From: Williamsia herbipolensis | GTDB lineage: Bacteria > Actinomycetota > Actinomycetes > Mycobacteriales > Mycobacteriaceae | NCBI RefSeq assembly: GCF_000964005.1 | Contig: NZ_JXYP01000003.1 | Coordinates: 47,978 to 111,977 of the forward strand | DNA length: 64,000 nucleotides | Direction of reading: 5' to 3' | In this document: positions 1-10,032 of the stretch, piece after piece | How positions within the stretch are numbered: position 1 is the first letter of the stretch | Layout of the letters: each line of letters starts with the position of its first letter | Notes under the pieces: generated by a model | What the model was told of the DNA's origin: nothing | The model's database searches: none | Seen by the model: the letters and a program-made list of their open reading frames with translations, nothing else | Made by a program: the position numbers and the translations under genes

Positions 1-1657
<1,657 letters not shown>

Positions 1658-1665
<8 letters not shown>

Positions 1666-3124
1666 CCAAAAGGGTTTCATCAAGTACACCGAACGTGAGC
1701 TCCCGGCACGTCGGCCGGTCGATCTGCGGCTGATGGACTGGAAAGAGGTCTACGCCGAGTACGACCACGAGACGCTGCAGCGCCAGGCCAGCCGGTGCAT
1801 GGACTGCGGTATCCCGTTCTGCCACAACGGCTGCCCGCTGGGCAACCTGATCCCGGAGTGGAACGACCTCGTCTACAAGGGGCAGTGGGAGGACGGCATC
1901 GACCGTCTGCACGCCACCAACAACTTCCCGGAGTTCACCGGTCGGTTGTGTCCCGCGCCGTGCGAGGCATCGTGTGTGCTGGGCATCAACCAGCCCGCCG
2001 TGACGATCAAGCAGGTCGAGGTGGAGTTGATCAACAACGCCTTCGACAACGGCTGGGTCAAGCCCGTGATGCCGACCAAGGAGACCGGTAAGACGGTCGC
2101 CGTCGTCGGTTCGGGTCCCGCGGGACTCGCTGCGGCACAGCAGCTCACCCGCGCCGGCCATACCGTCACGGTGCTCGAGCGCGCCGATCGGATCGGCGGA
2201 CTGCTGCGCTACGGCATCCCCGAGTTCAAGATGGAGAAGCGCCACATCGACCGTCGCGTCGAGCAGATGGAGGCCGAGGGAACCACGTTCCGCACCGGCG
2301 TCAACGTCGGCGTCGACCTCTCGGTCGAGGAGCTCCGGTCGTCCTACGACGCGGTGATCCTCGCCAACGGCGCCACCAGCTGGCGCGACCTGCCCATCCC
2401 GGGCCGCGAGCTCGAGGGCATCTACCAGGCCATGGAGTTCCTGCCGTGGGCCAACAAGGTGCAGCTCGGCGACGACGTCGTCGGCGAGGACGGTCAGCCG
2501 CCGATCACCGCGAAGGGCAAGAAGGTCGTCATCATCGGCGGCGGTGACACCGGTGCGGACTGCCTCGGCACCTCGCTGCGTCAGGGTGCCGAGATCGTCC
2601 ACCAGTTCGAGATCATGCCGCGGCCGCCGGACGAGCGCGCCGAGAGCACCCCGTGGCCGACCTACCCGCTCATGTTCCGCGTGTCCTCGGCCCACGAGGA
2701 GGGCGGCGAGCGCGTGTTCTCGGTCAACACCGAGAAGTTCACCGGCGAGAACGGCAAGGTCACCTCGCTCTCGGCTCACGAGGTCGTGATGAGCGGCGGC
2801 AAGTTCGAGAAGGTCGAGGGTTCGGAGTTCGAGCTCGAGTGCGATCTCGTCCTGCTGGCCATGGGCTTCGTCGGTCCCGAGCGCGAGGACTTCCTCGACA
2901 AGCTCGGCGTCGAGTACAACGGTCGCGGAAACGTGGTGCGCGACGACGACTTCCAGTCCACCGTGCCCGGTGTCTTCGTCGCCGGTGACGCCGGTCGCGG
3001 ACAGTCGCTCATCGTGTGGGCCATCGCCGAGGGGCGCTCCGCCGCCGCCGGCGCCGACCGCTACCTCACGCAGGAGACCTACCTTCCCGCGCCGATCCAC
3101 CCGACGCAGGCACCTCAGCGCTGA
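1658..3124 (+). CDS. gltD: Glutamate synthase small subunit (NADPH, FAD, Fe-S)
   Basis: The small subunit oxidises NADPH and passes electrons to GltB. The GTG at 1658 is chosen because GGAGG (1647-1651) lies 6 bases upstream and the protein then starts [14 protein letters not shown] like other actinobacterial GltD proteins. In-frame codons further upstream would lie deep inside gltB. The product is 488 aa. Near the N terminus are the cysteine clusters [14 protein letters not shown] and CPAPCEASC, which carry 4Fe-4S centres. An FAD Rossmann motif ([12 protein letters not shown]) follows, then an NADPH motif ([11 protein letters not shown]), and near the end a second FAD contact ([18 protein letters not shown]). 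The start overlaps gltB by 8 bases. Confidence 0.97.
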
Positions 3125-3140
3125 CCTGAATTACTCCGCC

Positions 3141-3176
3141 ACAACGCCCCTCGTCGATCGCGACGGGGGGCGTTGT
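3141..3176 (+). terminator. Hairpin terminator after gltBD
   Basis: A 10-bp perfect outer stem (acaacgcccc with ggggcgttgt) encloses an inner cgtcg/cgacg stem. It begins 16 bases after the gltD stop. There is no long T run, which is common for actinobacterial terminators. The next gene lies on the other strand, so the hairpin may stop transcription from both sides. Confidence 0.8.
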
Positions 3177-3196
3177 GCGTTCTGAGTGATCCGCGC

Positions 3197-3451
3197 TCAC
3201 GACCTGCGAGGCAACAGCTTTCGTAGGAGTACGTTCGCCGTCAGCATCACGACGAGGATCCCAGTGCCCTGCACCCACCAGGTCCACCACGGCGCCACGC
3301 CGGTCACGCTGATGATCGCCGACGCCACGATCAGCGCGGGGAACAGCAGCGGCAGTATCCACCCGCGCCACCCGCGGGAGCTGTACCAGAGCCCGTTGTC
3401 GGGTAGGGGTTCGTGGACCTGGTCGACCGGCCGCATCGGTTCGATGTCCAT
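3197..3451 (-). CDS. Small two-helix membrane protein, unknown function
   Basis: This 84-aa protein starts MDIEPMRPVDQVHEPLPD. Two hydrophobic segments (about residues 31-50 and 54-76) flank a Trp-rich turn (WWTWW). It ends in a short basic tail (RKLLPRRS). The ATG at 3451 has a good ribosome site (GGGAG, about 3-5 bases upstream), whereas longer upstream frames lack one. It is divergent from the DHFR-like gene and convergent with gltD. I do not recognise a family. An integral inner-membrane location is inferred from hydropathy only. Confidence 0.7.
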   Translation of the reverse strand: MDIEPMRPVDQVHEPLPDNGLWYSSRGWRGWILPLLFPALIVASAIISVTGVAPWWTWWVQGTGILVVMLTANVLLRKLLPRRS

Positions 3452-3519
3452 GTCTCCCGTTCGTCTCGTCGAGTCTCGGAATCGACGGTAGTCCGCGGTC
3501 CGATGAGTTCTGTCCGGTT

Positions 3520-3537
3520 GGGGAGTCGGTACTCCCC
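3520..3537. promoter_or_regulatory. Perfect 7-bp dyad in a divergent promoter region
   Basis: The arms ggggagt and actcccc are separated by four bases (cggt). The site lies between the divergent small membrane protein (start 3451) and the DHFR-like reductase (start 3602). It could be an operator or an mRNA hairpin. No regulator is encoded next to it, so the assignment is tentative. Confidence 0.35.
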
Positions 3538-3601
3538 GACAGCGAAAGATCGCGCCGGTCGCGCCTCGTGCCGAGCGGCGGCACCACCGAGAGGAATGGA
3601 C

Positions 3602-4153
3602 GTGCGAGACCTCGTCATCACCCAGAACATCACCGTCGACGGCGTCGTCGAGGCCACCGACGACTGGTTCACCAACGCCGGATCCGATCCCGCAGCCGAT
3701 GCAGTTCTGGCCCGTCAGCGCGACGCCTCCGACGGGTTCCTCGTCGGCCGCGATACCTTCGTCGGGATGCGGGACTACTGGGGTCCGCGCGCCGACGACA
3801 CGACGGGTGTGACCGCACACCTGAACCAGGTCGCGAAGTACGTCGTGTCGTCGACGATCACCGAGCCGGGGTGGGCGAACACCGAGGTGCTCTCGGGGGA
3901 TCTGCGCAGCGGAGTCGAGGAGATCAAGCAGCGGGCGGGTGGCGACATCGTGTGCACCGGGAGCATCGGCCTCTGTCACGCGTTGATCGCACTCGGGCTG
4001 GTCGACGAGTTCCGGCTGTTCGTCTACCCGTTCGTCCGGGGTCGAGGTCGCCGACTCTTCGAGGACGCGCCGCCCGTGCCTCTCGCGCTGGAGGAGTCGA
4101 CAGCGTTCCCGTCGGGGATCACGATGACGCGATACCGGCCGCGGCCGGTCTGA
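3602..4153 (+). CDS. Dihydrofolate reductase / RibD C-terminal-like family protein
   Basis: The protein is 183 aa, of the RibD_C/DHFR-like fold common in actinobacteria, probably a small NAD(P)H-dependent reductase of unknown substrate. Recognisable parts are the start DLVITQNITVDGVVEATDDWF, the middle segment DGFLVGRDTFVGMRDYWG, the cofactor-binding stretch GDIVCTGSIGLCHALIALGLVDEF, and the end RLFVYPFVRGRGRRLFED. GTG 3602 is preferred because GAGAGGA lies 7 bases upstream. An ATG at 3596 would sit almost on top of that site. The gene stands alone, converging on the SMP-30 gene with a 9-base gap. Confidence 0.85.
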   Translation: MRDLVITQNITVDGVVEATDDWFTNAGSDPAADAVLARQRDASDGFLVGRDTFVGMRDYWGPRADDTTGVTAHLNQVAKYVVSSTITEPGWANTEVLSGDLRSGVEEIKQRAGGDIVCTGSIGLCHALIALGLVDEFRLFVYPFVRGRGRRLFEDAPPVPLALEESTAFPSGITMTRYRPRPV

Positions 4154-4162
4154 CCGCGGCGG

Positions 4163-5038
4163 TCACGAGGGCAGCTGCACCGCCAAGAGCTTGCCGTCGG
4201 TGGCGACCTTGCGGGCGTGTTCGTCGAAATCGGGAGCGGCACAGACGAACAAGGTGCGACCGTCCGTTCCTCCGAGGCCGCAGGCGAACACACCGCTGTC
4301 GAAGTCGTACTGGTCGATGACGCCGCGGCCCTCGGCCACGCGGGCGACGCGCCCGCCGAGCGCATCGGCGACCAGAAGTGTGCCGTCGGTGTCGAGGCAG
4401 CATCCGTCGGGTGCGAGGACGATCTGGCCCATCGCCGCGGCGATGTCGTCCATGTCGGGGAGATCACCGAACACCGCCCAGTCACGGCGCTCGCCGAGCG
4501 ATCCGTCGTCGGCGATGTCGAAGGCGCTGACCCGGTTGGCGATGGTCTCGTCGACCAGCAGCCGCCCGTCGTCGGCGAGCGCCATCCCGTTCGGGAAATA
4601 CAGGTCGTCGGCGACGACACGCGCCGAACCGTCGGGTTCGACGAGGACGAGGTGCGTGGATGCGGGCGTCCCGCCGTTCATGAGGTCGAAGCCGAAATTG
4701 CCGACGTAGGCGCGGCCGCTCGCGTCGACGAGCATGTCGTTCAGATTCTCCGACACCAGCTCGGAGAGGTCGGCGTGCACGACGAGTTCACCATCGGGTT
4801 CGCGCCGGAGGATCGTCTGATCGCGCATCGACACCACCAACAGCCGCCCGTCGGGGAGCCACCCCAGCCCGGACGGCTGGTTCGGGACCTGCGCCTCCAC
4901 GCGCACGTCGGAGCCGTCGGCGTTCGCCGAGATCACCTGGTGGGTGTAGAAATCCGACACCCATACGCGATCGTCGTGCCAGCGCGGGCACTCGAAGTAG
5001 GTGTAGTTCTCGAGGATCACGGTTGCGTCGGTGGTCAT
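4163..5038 (-). CDS. SMP-30/gluconolactonase/LRE family protein
   Basis: This is a six-bladed beta-propeller of 291 aa, probably a metal-dependent lactonase. Family metal-ligand positions are visible: Glu in FECPRW near residue 16, Asn/Asp in LNDMLVDASGRAYVGNFG in the middle, and Asn-Gly...Asp in FPNGMALADDGRLLV. The ATG at 5038 lies 11 bases after the stop of the upstream TetR gene on the same strand, so the two probably form an operon. The natural lactone is unknown. The TetR partner and the fused thiolase-crotonase across the divergent promoter hint at a catabolic setting. Confidence 0.88.
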   Translation of the reverse strand: MTTDATVILENYTYFECPRWHDDRVWVSDFYTHQVISANADGSDVRVEAQVPNQPSGLGWLPDGRLLVVSMRDQTILRREPDGELVVHADLSELVSENLNDMLVDASGRAYVGNFGFDLMNGGTPASTHLVLVEPDGSARVVADDLYFPNGMALADDGRLLVDETIANRVSAFDIADDGSLGERRDWAVFGDLPDMDDIAAAMGQIVLAPDGCCLDTDGTLLVADALGGRVARVAEGRGVIDQYDFDSGVFACGLGGTDGRTLFVCAAPDFDEHARKVATDGKLLAVQLPS

Positions 5039-5049
5039 ACCCGATCCGA

Positions 5050-5715
5050 TCACGGGGACGGCACGGCGTGTGGCGGAATCGCGCCCACGATCGGCGCGAC
5101 GGTGCGCCGGGCGAAAGCCCGGACCGCTGCTGGATCGGTGAGATCGACCGCGAGCCCCGGCGTCATCAGATACGACAGCCCCAGGTGTACGAGCGCGTCT
5201 GCCTGTTCGTCGGGATCGCCGACCGTGATCGAACCGTCCCGGTGCGCTCGGCGAAGATTCGCCGCGACGGCCGACCATGCGAGTCGCAGCGGCGACGGGT
5301 CCCCGCCCGACAGGGCGGCGAGCAGCTCGCCCCGGCGTCCACGGTCGGCGAGAAGCGGGTCGTCGTCGAGCGCCAGACAGATCGCGAACCCTTCCACCAC
5401 CTGGTCGACGGGATCGGTCACCGCGGCGAACCGGTCGACCATCGTGCCGACGACCTGACCGACGAACCGTACGAGTGCGGCCTCGAAGACGTGGTCGCGA
5501 CTGTCGAACCGGCGGAACACCGTGGCACGACCCACGCCAGCCTCGCGGGCGATCTCCTCGACCGTCGCCTCCCGCGTGCTGCGGCGGCCGAGCACTGCCA
5601 GCGCGGCGTCGAGGATGCGGTCGTCGGTGGTGTCGGACGTGGGCAACGCGGGTCCGAAGGCCTGTGTCACGGCGCGAGCGAAGAGATCTCCCAGTGGTGC
5701 ACCCGGTCGCGTCAT
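5050..5715 (-). CDS. TetR-family transcriptional regulator
   Basis: This 221-aa protein has a TetR-type helix-turn-helix at about residues 46-75 (VEEIAREAGVGRATVFRRF) after an N-terminal extension of ~28 residues. The C-terminal ligand domain is of unknown specificity. It is transcribed away from the thiolase-crotonase fusion, and the 46-base gap between the two starts contains a 9-bp inverted repeat (5746-5775). It is followed at 11 bases by the SMP-30 lactonase. Self-regulation plus control of the divergent gene is the natural reading. Confidence 0.92.
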   Translation of the reverse strand: MTRPGAPLGDLFARAVTQAFGPALPTSDTTDDRILDAALAVLGRRSTREATVEEIAREAGVGRATVFRRFDSRDHVFEAALVRFVGQVVGTMVDRFAAVTDPVDQVVEGFAICLALDDDPLLADRGRRGELLAALSGGDPSPLRLAWSAVAANLRRAHRDGSITVGDPDEQADALVHLGLSYLMTPGLAVDLTDPAAVRAFARRTVAPIVGAIPPHAVPSP

Positions 5716-5745
5716 GGCTGCGATGATCGCATGCGCCGAGGCCGT

Positions 5746-5775
5746 GTGAGACTATTCAGTCATGAGTAGTCTCAC
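5746..5775. promoter_or_regulatory. Candidate TetR operator overlapping a start codon
   Basis: Perfect 9-bp arms gtgagacta (5746-5754) and tagtctcac (5767-5775) flank a 12-base centre. The centre contains the ATG (5762-5764) of the fusion gene. The adjacent divergent TetR gene is the obvious binding protein. No Shine-Dalgarno sequence is seen upstream of the ATG, so the transcript may be leaderless or nearly so. A repressor bound here would block initiation directly. Confidence 0.65.
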
Positions 5776-8170
5776 CGATCTGGATCCATCCACGCCGGTC
5801 ATCGTGGGGGTGGGTCAGGTTTCCGAGCGGCTCGGCGAGCCCGAATACCGCGCTCGATCCGAAGCCGACCTCGCCGCGGACTCGGTCCGCGCAGCGTTCG
5901 ACGACACCGGTTGCGCGCGGGACGAGGTGGCGAGCGCCATCGACACCCTCGGAGCCATCCGATCGTTCGAGGTGTCGAGCCCGCTGTCGTCATCGCAGCT
6001 GGGACGTCCGGCGAACATGCCGGGCGCCATCGCGCGACGGGTGGGTGTCGATGCCCGACGACTCATCGCCGAGGTGGTCGGCGGGCAGAGTCCGCAGCAC
6101 CTGCTCACCGAACTCGCCGGCGCGATCGCGGCAGGGGAGACCGAGGCCGCGGTGATCGTGGGGGCCGAGGTCATATCCACGGTCCGTGCGATCACCTCCG
6201 ACCCCGAGGCGACCCGGCCCGATTGGAACGAGCCCGACGACGCGGCGGCCGATGCGCGCCTCGAGGACCGAGGATTCGGACTCCGCGGCATCACCACCGT
6301 CGCCGAGGTCCGCCACGGACTGATGGTGCCCGTGCTGCAGTACTCGGTGATCGAGAACGCGCGTCGTGCGCGGCTCGGTACCGATCGCGCAACCTACACA
6401 CGATCGATGGCCGAGCTGTTCGCGCCGATGACCACTGTCGCGGCGAAGAATCCGCACGCGGCGTCACCGGTCGAACGCACTGCCGAGGAGATCGCGTCGG
6501 TGGACGATTCCAACCGGCAGGTCACCGATCCGTTCCCGCGTCTGATGATCGCGCGCGATCAGGTGAACCAGGCCGCGGCTGTCGTCCTGATGTCGGTGAG
6601 TCGCGCCCGCGAGCTCGGGATCCCCTCCGACCGCTGGGTCTTCCTCCACGGGCATGCCGACCTCCGCGAGAAGCGCCTGCTCGACCGGCCCGACATCGGT
6701 TCCGCACCGGCGGCTGCGGCGTCGGTCTCCTCCGCGCTCGAGGTGGCGGGAATCGGTCTCGACGACGTGGCCGCCATGGATCTCTACAGCTGCTTCCCCG
6801 TCGCGGTGTCGGCGGTGTGCGACGGCCTCGGTCTCGCACCGGATGACCCGCGCGGGCTCACCGTGACCGGCGGGTTGCCCTACTTCGGCGGGCCCGGCAA
6901 CAACTATTCGATGCACGCGATCGTCGAGGTCGTCGATCGTGTGCGCGCCGAGCCCGGCTCCTACGGGCTCGTCGGTGCCAACGGTGGTGTGCTGAGCAAG
7001 TATTCGACTGGCATCTATTCGACCACCCCGGCGCCGTGGGCGGCGTCTCACAGCGCGCGAGTCCAGGCACGCCTCGATGCCGTCGCCGATGTCGCGATCG
7101 TCGATCGTGCCGACGGGCCCGCGGTCATCGAGACGTTCACGGTGTCCTACGGCAAGCGAGGGCCGACGTCGGCGATCGTGATCGGTCGGCTGCTCGGCGC
7201 CGACGGCGGGCAGGGCGCGCGCTTCATCTCGACCGTGCACCGGTCCGACGAGGCGATGATGGCGCACCTGACCGACACCGATCAGCCGATCGGGACGCCG
7301 GTGGTCGCACGGTCGTTCGCCGACGGCAATCGGGCGAGTCTCGATGTCGCAACCATGGATGCGTTGAATCCCGTTCGCGCGGCAGGCTTTCGGGACGATT
7401 ACAGCGGTGTTCTCGTCCGGCGTGACGGGCACCTGCTCGAGGTCACGATCAATCGGCCGCAGGCGCGCAATGCCCTCGATGCCGCGACGAACGCCGAGCT
7501 CGACGAGATCTTCGACGCCTATCTCGCCGATCCCGATCTGTGGGTCGCGATCCTGACCGGTGCCGGCGACAAGGCGTTCTCGTCGGGCAACGATCTCGCG
7601 GCGACGGCGTCGGGCGCGATGTTCTCGGTTCCCAAGAACGGGTTCGCCGGGCTGACCAGCCGCCCCGATCTCACCAAGCCCGTGATCGCGGCGGTCAATG
7701 GCCACGCGCTCGGCGGCGGGTTCGAGATCGCGCTCGCCTGCCACATGATCGTGGCCGACGAGCGCGCGACGTTCTCGTTGCCCGAGGTGAAGGTCGGACT
7801 CGCGGCGCTGGCCGGCGGGCTGGTGCGACTGCCCCGTCTGCTCGGGCGGTCGATCGCCATGGAGATGATCCTGACCGGACGTCGCATGCCCGCCGCCGAG
7901 GCCCTCGAGCGCGGCGTGGTCTGCCGCGTCGCACCCGAGGGCACCGTGATGGACGCCGCCCGCGAACTGGCGTCGGAGGTTCTCGCGTCCTCGCCGACGT
8001 CGGTGCGCGCCTCACTGATCGGCATCACCGAGACCCAGGGCATCAGCGATCCCGTTGTCGCGGCGGCTCATCCGACGACGGCGATGGACGAACTCATCAT
8101 CAGCCAGGACACCATCGAAGGCGTCACCGCCTTCGTCGAGAAGCGCGCCCCTGTGTGGCGGGGTCGTTAG
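5762..8170 (+). CDS. Fusion: thiolase-like (acetyl-CoA acetyltransferase family) domain plus enoyl-CoA hydratase (crotonase) domain
   Basis: This single 802-aa frame has two parts. Residues ~1-530 are a thiolase-like protein of the SCP-x/acetyl-CoA acetyltransferase type (VIVGVGQVSERL near the start, YSCFPVAV, NNYSMHAIVEVV, LVGANGGVLSKYSTGIYS). At the place of the usual nucleophilic cysteine it reads VVGGQSPQ, so the catalytic Cys appears absent. Residues ~545-802 are a crotonase: oxyanion-hole segments GAGDKAFSSGNDL and NGHALGGGFEIALACH, then LPEVKVGLAALAGG. The domains are usually separate genes. An internal ATG at 7355 exists, but no stop separates the halves. The role is probably acyl-CoA metabolism, with the substrate unknown. 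The start overlaps a candidate TetR operator. Confidence 0.85.
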   Translation: MSSLTDLDPSTPVIVGVGQVSERLGEPEYRARSEADLAADSVRAAFDDTGCARDEVASAIDTLGAIRSFEVSSPLSSSQLGRPANMPGAIARRVGVDARRLIAEVVGGQSPQHLLTELAGAIAAGETEAAVIVGAEVISTVRAITSDPEATRPDWNEPDDAAADARLEDRGFGLRGITTVAEVRHGLMVPVLQYSVIENARRARLGTDRATYTRSMAELFAPMTTVAAKNPHAASPVERTAEEIASVDDSNRQVTDPFPRLMIARDQVNQAAAVVLMSVSRARELGIPSDRWVFLHGHADLREKRLLDRPDIGSAPAAAASVSSALEVAGIGLDDVAAMDLYSCFPVAVSAVCDGLGLAPDDPRGLTVTGGLPYFGGPGNNYSMHAIVEVVDRVRAEPGSYGLVGANGGVLSKYSTGIYSTTPAPWAASHSARVQARLDAVADVAIVDRADGPAVIETFTVSYGKRGPTSAIVIGRLLGADGGQGARFISTVHRSDEAMMAHLTDTDQPIGTPVVARSFADGNRASLDVATMDALNPVRAAGFRDDYSGVLVRRDGHLLEVTINRPQARNALDAATNAELDEIFDAYLADPDLWVAILTGAGDKAFSSGNDLAATASGAMFSVPKNGFAGLTSRPDLTKPVIAAVNGHALGGGFEIALACHMIVADERATFSLPEVKVGLAALAGGLVRLPRLLGRSIAMEMILTGRRMPAAEALERGVVCRVAPEGTVMDAARELASEVLASSPTSVRASLIGITETQGISDPVVAAAHPTTAMDELIISQDTIEGVTAFVEKRAPVWRGR

Positions 8171-8174
8171 GACC

Positions 8175-8672
8175 CTAGGGCGCGATGTAGTAGTAGCCGG
8201 AGCCGTAACCCTGGAAGACCCGTACCGGGCTGTTCGCCGCATACGGCACCAGGCCGAGTTGGACCAGGCCCGACCCGGTTGCGATGTCATGGGTGACCTT
8301 CTCGCCGCGCTTGGTACCGAACACGACGGGGAAGAAGTCCTCCCGGTTGAAAGCTATTGCGCTCGTGAAGTTGGTCCCGATCAGGAGCTTGCACTTGGGA
8401 TTCTTCGCCCAGCCGACGCCGTTGCCGGTGAAACCGAAGGAGGTCAGCGTGACGCGGGTGACTCCACGTTTCGGAGAGCTGAGGCGAACGTTGAAGGCGC
8501 CGCGACAGAAGTCGTGGTCGCCGAAGGCCCCGATGTTGTCGCTGTACACCGACAACTTGGGGATGTCCTTCGGTGGTGCGGCAGATGCAGGAGCAGCAGC
8601 CAGCGCACCTCCGGTGAGGGCGGCAGCGGTGACCGCGACGGCGGCGACGAGTGAGCGAAAGCGCGTACGCAT
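8175..8672 (-). CDS. Secreted small protein, unknown function
   Basis: The 165-aa product starts MRTRFRSLVAAVAVTAAA and has a classical Sec signal ending APASAAPP (cleavage near residue 31). The mature part has two cysteines (DFCRGAF and NPKCKLL) that could form a disulfide, and an aromatic C terminus (GYGSGYYYIAP). The ATG at 8672 is favoured by the signal peptide and by GGGGAG about 11 bases upstream. A longer frame would put a basic, non-signal extension in front. It converges on the fusion gene with a 4-base gap. It resembles small secreted actinobacterial proteins, but I cannot name the family. Confidence 0.75.
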   Translation of the reverse strand: MRTRFRSLVAAVAVTAAALTGGALAAAPASAAPPKDIPKLSVYSDNIGAFGDHDFCRGAFNVRLSSPKRGVTRVTLTSFGFTGNGVGWAKNPKCKLLIGTNFTSAIAFNREDFFPVVFGTKRGEKVTHDIATGSGLVQLGLVPYAANSPVRVFQGYGSGYYYIAP

Positions 8673-8812
8673 GGTGATTGGATCTCCCCGAGGATGTGGT
8701 CGACGCCCCGTCGGCGTCGAGAACGTCGTCAACCTACCGTACGAACGTTCTGCGTCGGCGTGCTGCCCGGTGGTTATCCACAGGCCGAACGTCAGAGTCG
8801 CGCGTGTCTTAG

Positions 8813-8853
8813 GTCACATTGCGATAGTCACATGAGTAACATCTGTCACACCG
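8813..8853. promoter_or_regulatory. GTCACA-type direct repeats (MtrA-box-like)
   Basis: GTCACA occurs at 8813, 8827 and 8845, with GTAACA at 8836. The last three units (8827, 8836, 8845) are spaced exactly 9 bases, a head-to-tail array like the loosely conserved 9-bp repeats bound by the actinobacterial response regulator MtrA. The array lies ~140 bases upstream of the secreted-protein gene on the minus strand and ~50 bases upstream of a possible small plus-strand gene. The remainder of 8673-9129 shows nothing else that I can support. Confidence 0.35.
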
Positions 8854-8905
8854 GTGCTCGGGTCGACGGGTGTCGGACCTCTCGGAACCAGGGATGTGAT
8901 CCTTC

Positions 8906-9070
8906 GTGAAGCTCACCACGAACATTCATCACGGACGTACTGCCCGACCCACCCACATTTTCGCGGGACGCCCCGGCGGCCTGTTCACCCGGCACCGTCT
9001 GGCTCGTCGGTGGCCCGAGGACGGCGAGCGGATGGTCACCGCGGCCGACATGCGCGCATTCGGTCTCTGA
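8906..9070 (+). CDS. Possible 54-aa basic protein
   Basis: A GTG-initiated frame runs VKLTTNIHHGRTARPTHIFA and ends ADMRAFGL. It is rich in Arg and His and has largely G/C third positions. It fills the only sizeable gap (8673-9129) between the secreted protein and the hydrolase. Its ribosome site is weak (AGGGA about 11 bases away). No family is recognised. It may be non-coding, so treat it as a candidate only. Confidence 0.3.
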   Translation: MKLTTNIHHGRTARPTHIFAGRPGGLFTRHRLARRWPEDGERMVTAADMRAFGL

Positions 9071-9107
9071 CGCAGCCGCAGGTCGAATCCACTGCCCACT
9101 TGCGGTC

Positions 9108-9149
9108 TTTACGTGCCCAACCGGTGGGTTTACGTGCCCAACTGGCGGG
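9108..9149. repeat. 21-bp tandem duplication at the 3' end of the hydrolase gene
   Basis: Two copies of a 21-base unit beginning tttacgtgcccaac lie head to tail (9108-9128 and 9129-9149) with two mismatches. The second copy contains the stop codon and last codons of the minus-strand hydrolase gene (ending RQLGT). The first copy recreates a similar tail just beyond it. It looks like a recent slippage duplication. Confidence 0.7.
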
Positions 9150-10032
9150 GCGGGGTGGGGAGATGCCCGGCGCGGCGGGCGAGGCGCTCGATGTAGAACG
9201 CCGTGTCGGCCGGATGCTGGGCGACGACGAGGTGGTTCGCCGGGCTGATCTCCTCGTACACGCCACCGAGGATCTGCGCGTAACGACGGTGTCGCCACCG
9301 CCACCAGCGCAGCCACAGCCCCGCCGCCGGTAGTGCGGCGAGCACGGTCACCGCCGCACGCACCGTTCCGCCGTCGCGCCGGCGCAGGTCGATGAGATCC
9401 ATGTTGATGGAGGGGAACGCGGCGTTCTCGACGAGGGTGGCCAGCAACATGTCCGATCGGCTGAACACCTGACGGACCCAGAACCGTTGCGCCGCCGTGT
9501 AACCGGTCGGAGGGGTGGGGAAGACCGAATCGTGCGCCGCGGCGCCGAGCAGCTGCGGCAGTCGCAGGAGGTCGGCCACGGCCACGGCGCGGTGACAGTT
9601 GCGCACGCGCAGAGCAGTCGGCAGCACGCGCCACGGGAACATCACGAACGTGCCGTCGATCATGAGCACACCGGCCGTGCGATCGGGGTGTTCGCGGGCG
9701 AACGCCTCGGCGTACATCGACGACATCGAGTGCGCGGCGATCAGCACGGGTTCGTCGATCGCGAGGGCGTCGAGGACGCTCGAGATCCTGCCGACCTCGC
9801 CGACCAACGTGGGCCACGTGTCGCGGGGGAGTGCCTCGCTGGCGCCGTACCCGGGCCGGTCGAAACGGATGACCGTGAACGACGGCGACAGCGCGAAGGC
9901 GAGCTGATCGAGATCGAACCAGTTGCTGCCCAACGCCGCCAGCAACACCACAGGCGGGCCCGAGCCCTCGATGATCACATGTGTGGAGCGACCATCGATG
10001 TCGATCAGCTGCCCGGGCAGCTCCTCGGTCAC
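9130..10032 (-). CDS. Alpha/beta hydrolase with C-terminal extension, coupled to lysX
   Basis: This 300-aa alpha/beta-hydrolase has the HGxG-region equivalent [18 protein letters not shown], the strand-turn FDRPGYGAS, and a nucleophile elbow [13 protein letters not shown] with Ser as the likely nucleophile. The classical G-x-S-x-G is degenerate here (A-H-S-M-S), so activity is uncertain. A Trp/Arg-rich hydrophobic segment ([17 protein letters not shown]) near residue 240 might touch the membrane. Its GTG start (10032) overlaps the lysX stop in a GTGA arrangement, which implies co-translation with the lysyl-phosphatidylglycerol synthase. A role in lipid metabolism, such as turnover of aminoacylated lipid, is a guess from context. 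Confidence 0.8.
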   Translation of the reverse strand: MTEELPGQLIDIDGRSTHVIIEGSGPPVVLLAALGSNWFDLDQLAFALSPSFTVIRFDRPGYGASEALPRDTWPTLVGEVGRISSVLDALAIDEPVLIAAHSMSSMYAEAFAREHPDRTAGVLMIDGTFVMFPWRVLPTALRVRNCHRAVAVADLLRLPQLLGAAAHDSVFPTPPTGYTAAQRFWVRQVFSRSDMLLATLVENAAFPSINMDLIDLRRRDGGTVRAAVTVLAALPAAGLWLRWWRWRHRRYAQILGGVYEEISPANHLVVAQHPADTAFYIERLARRAGHLPTPPRQLGT

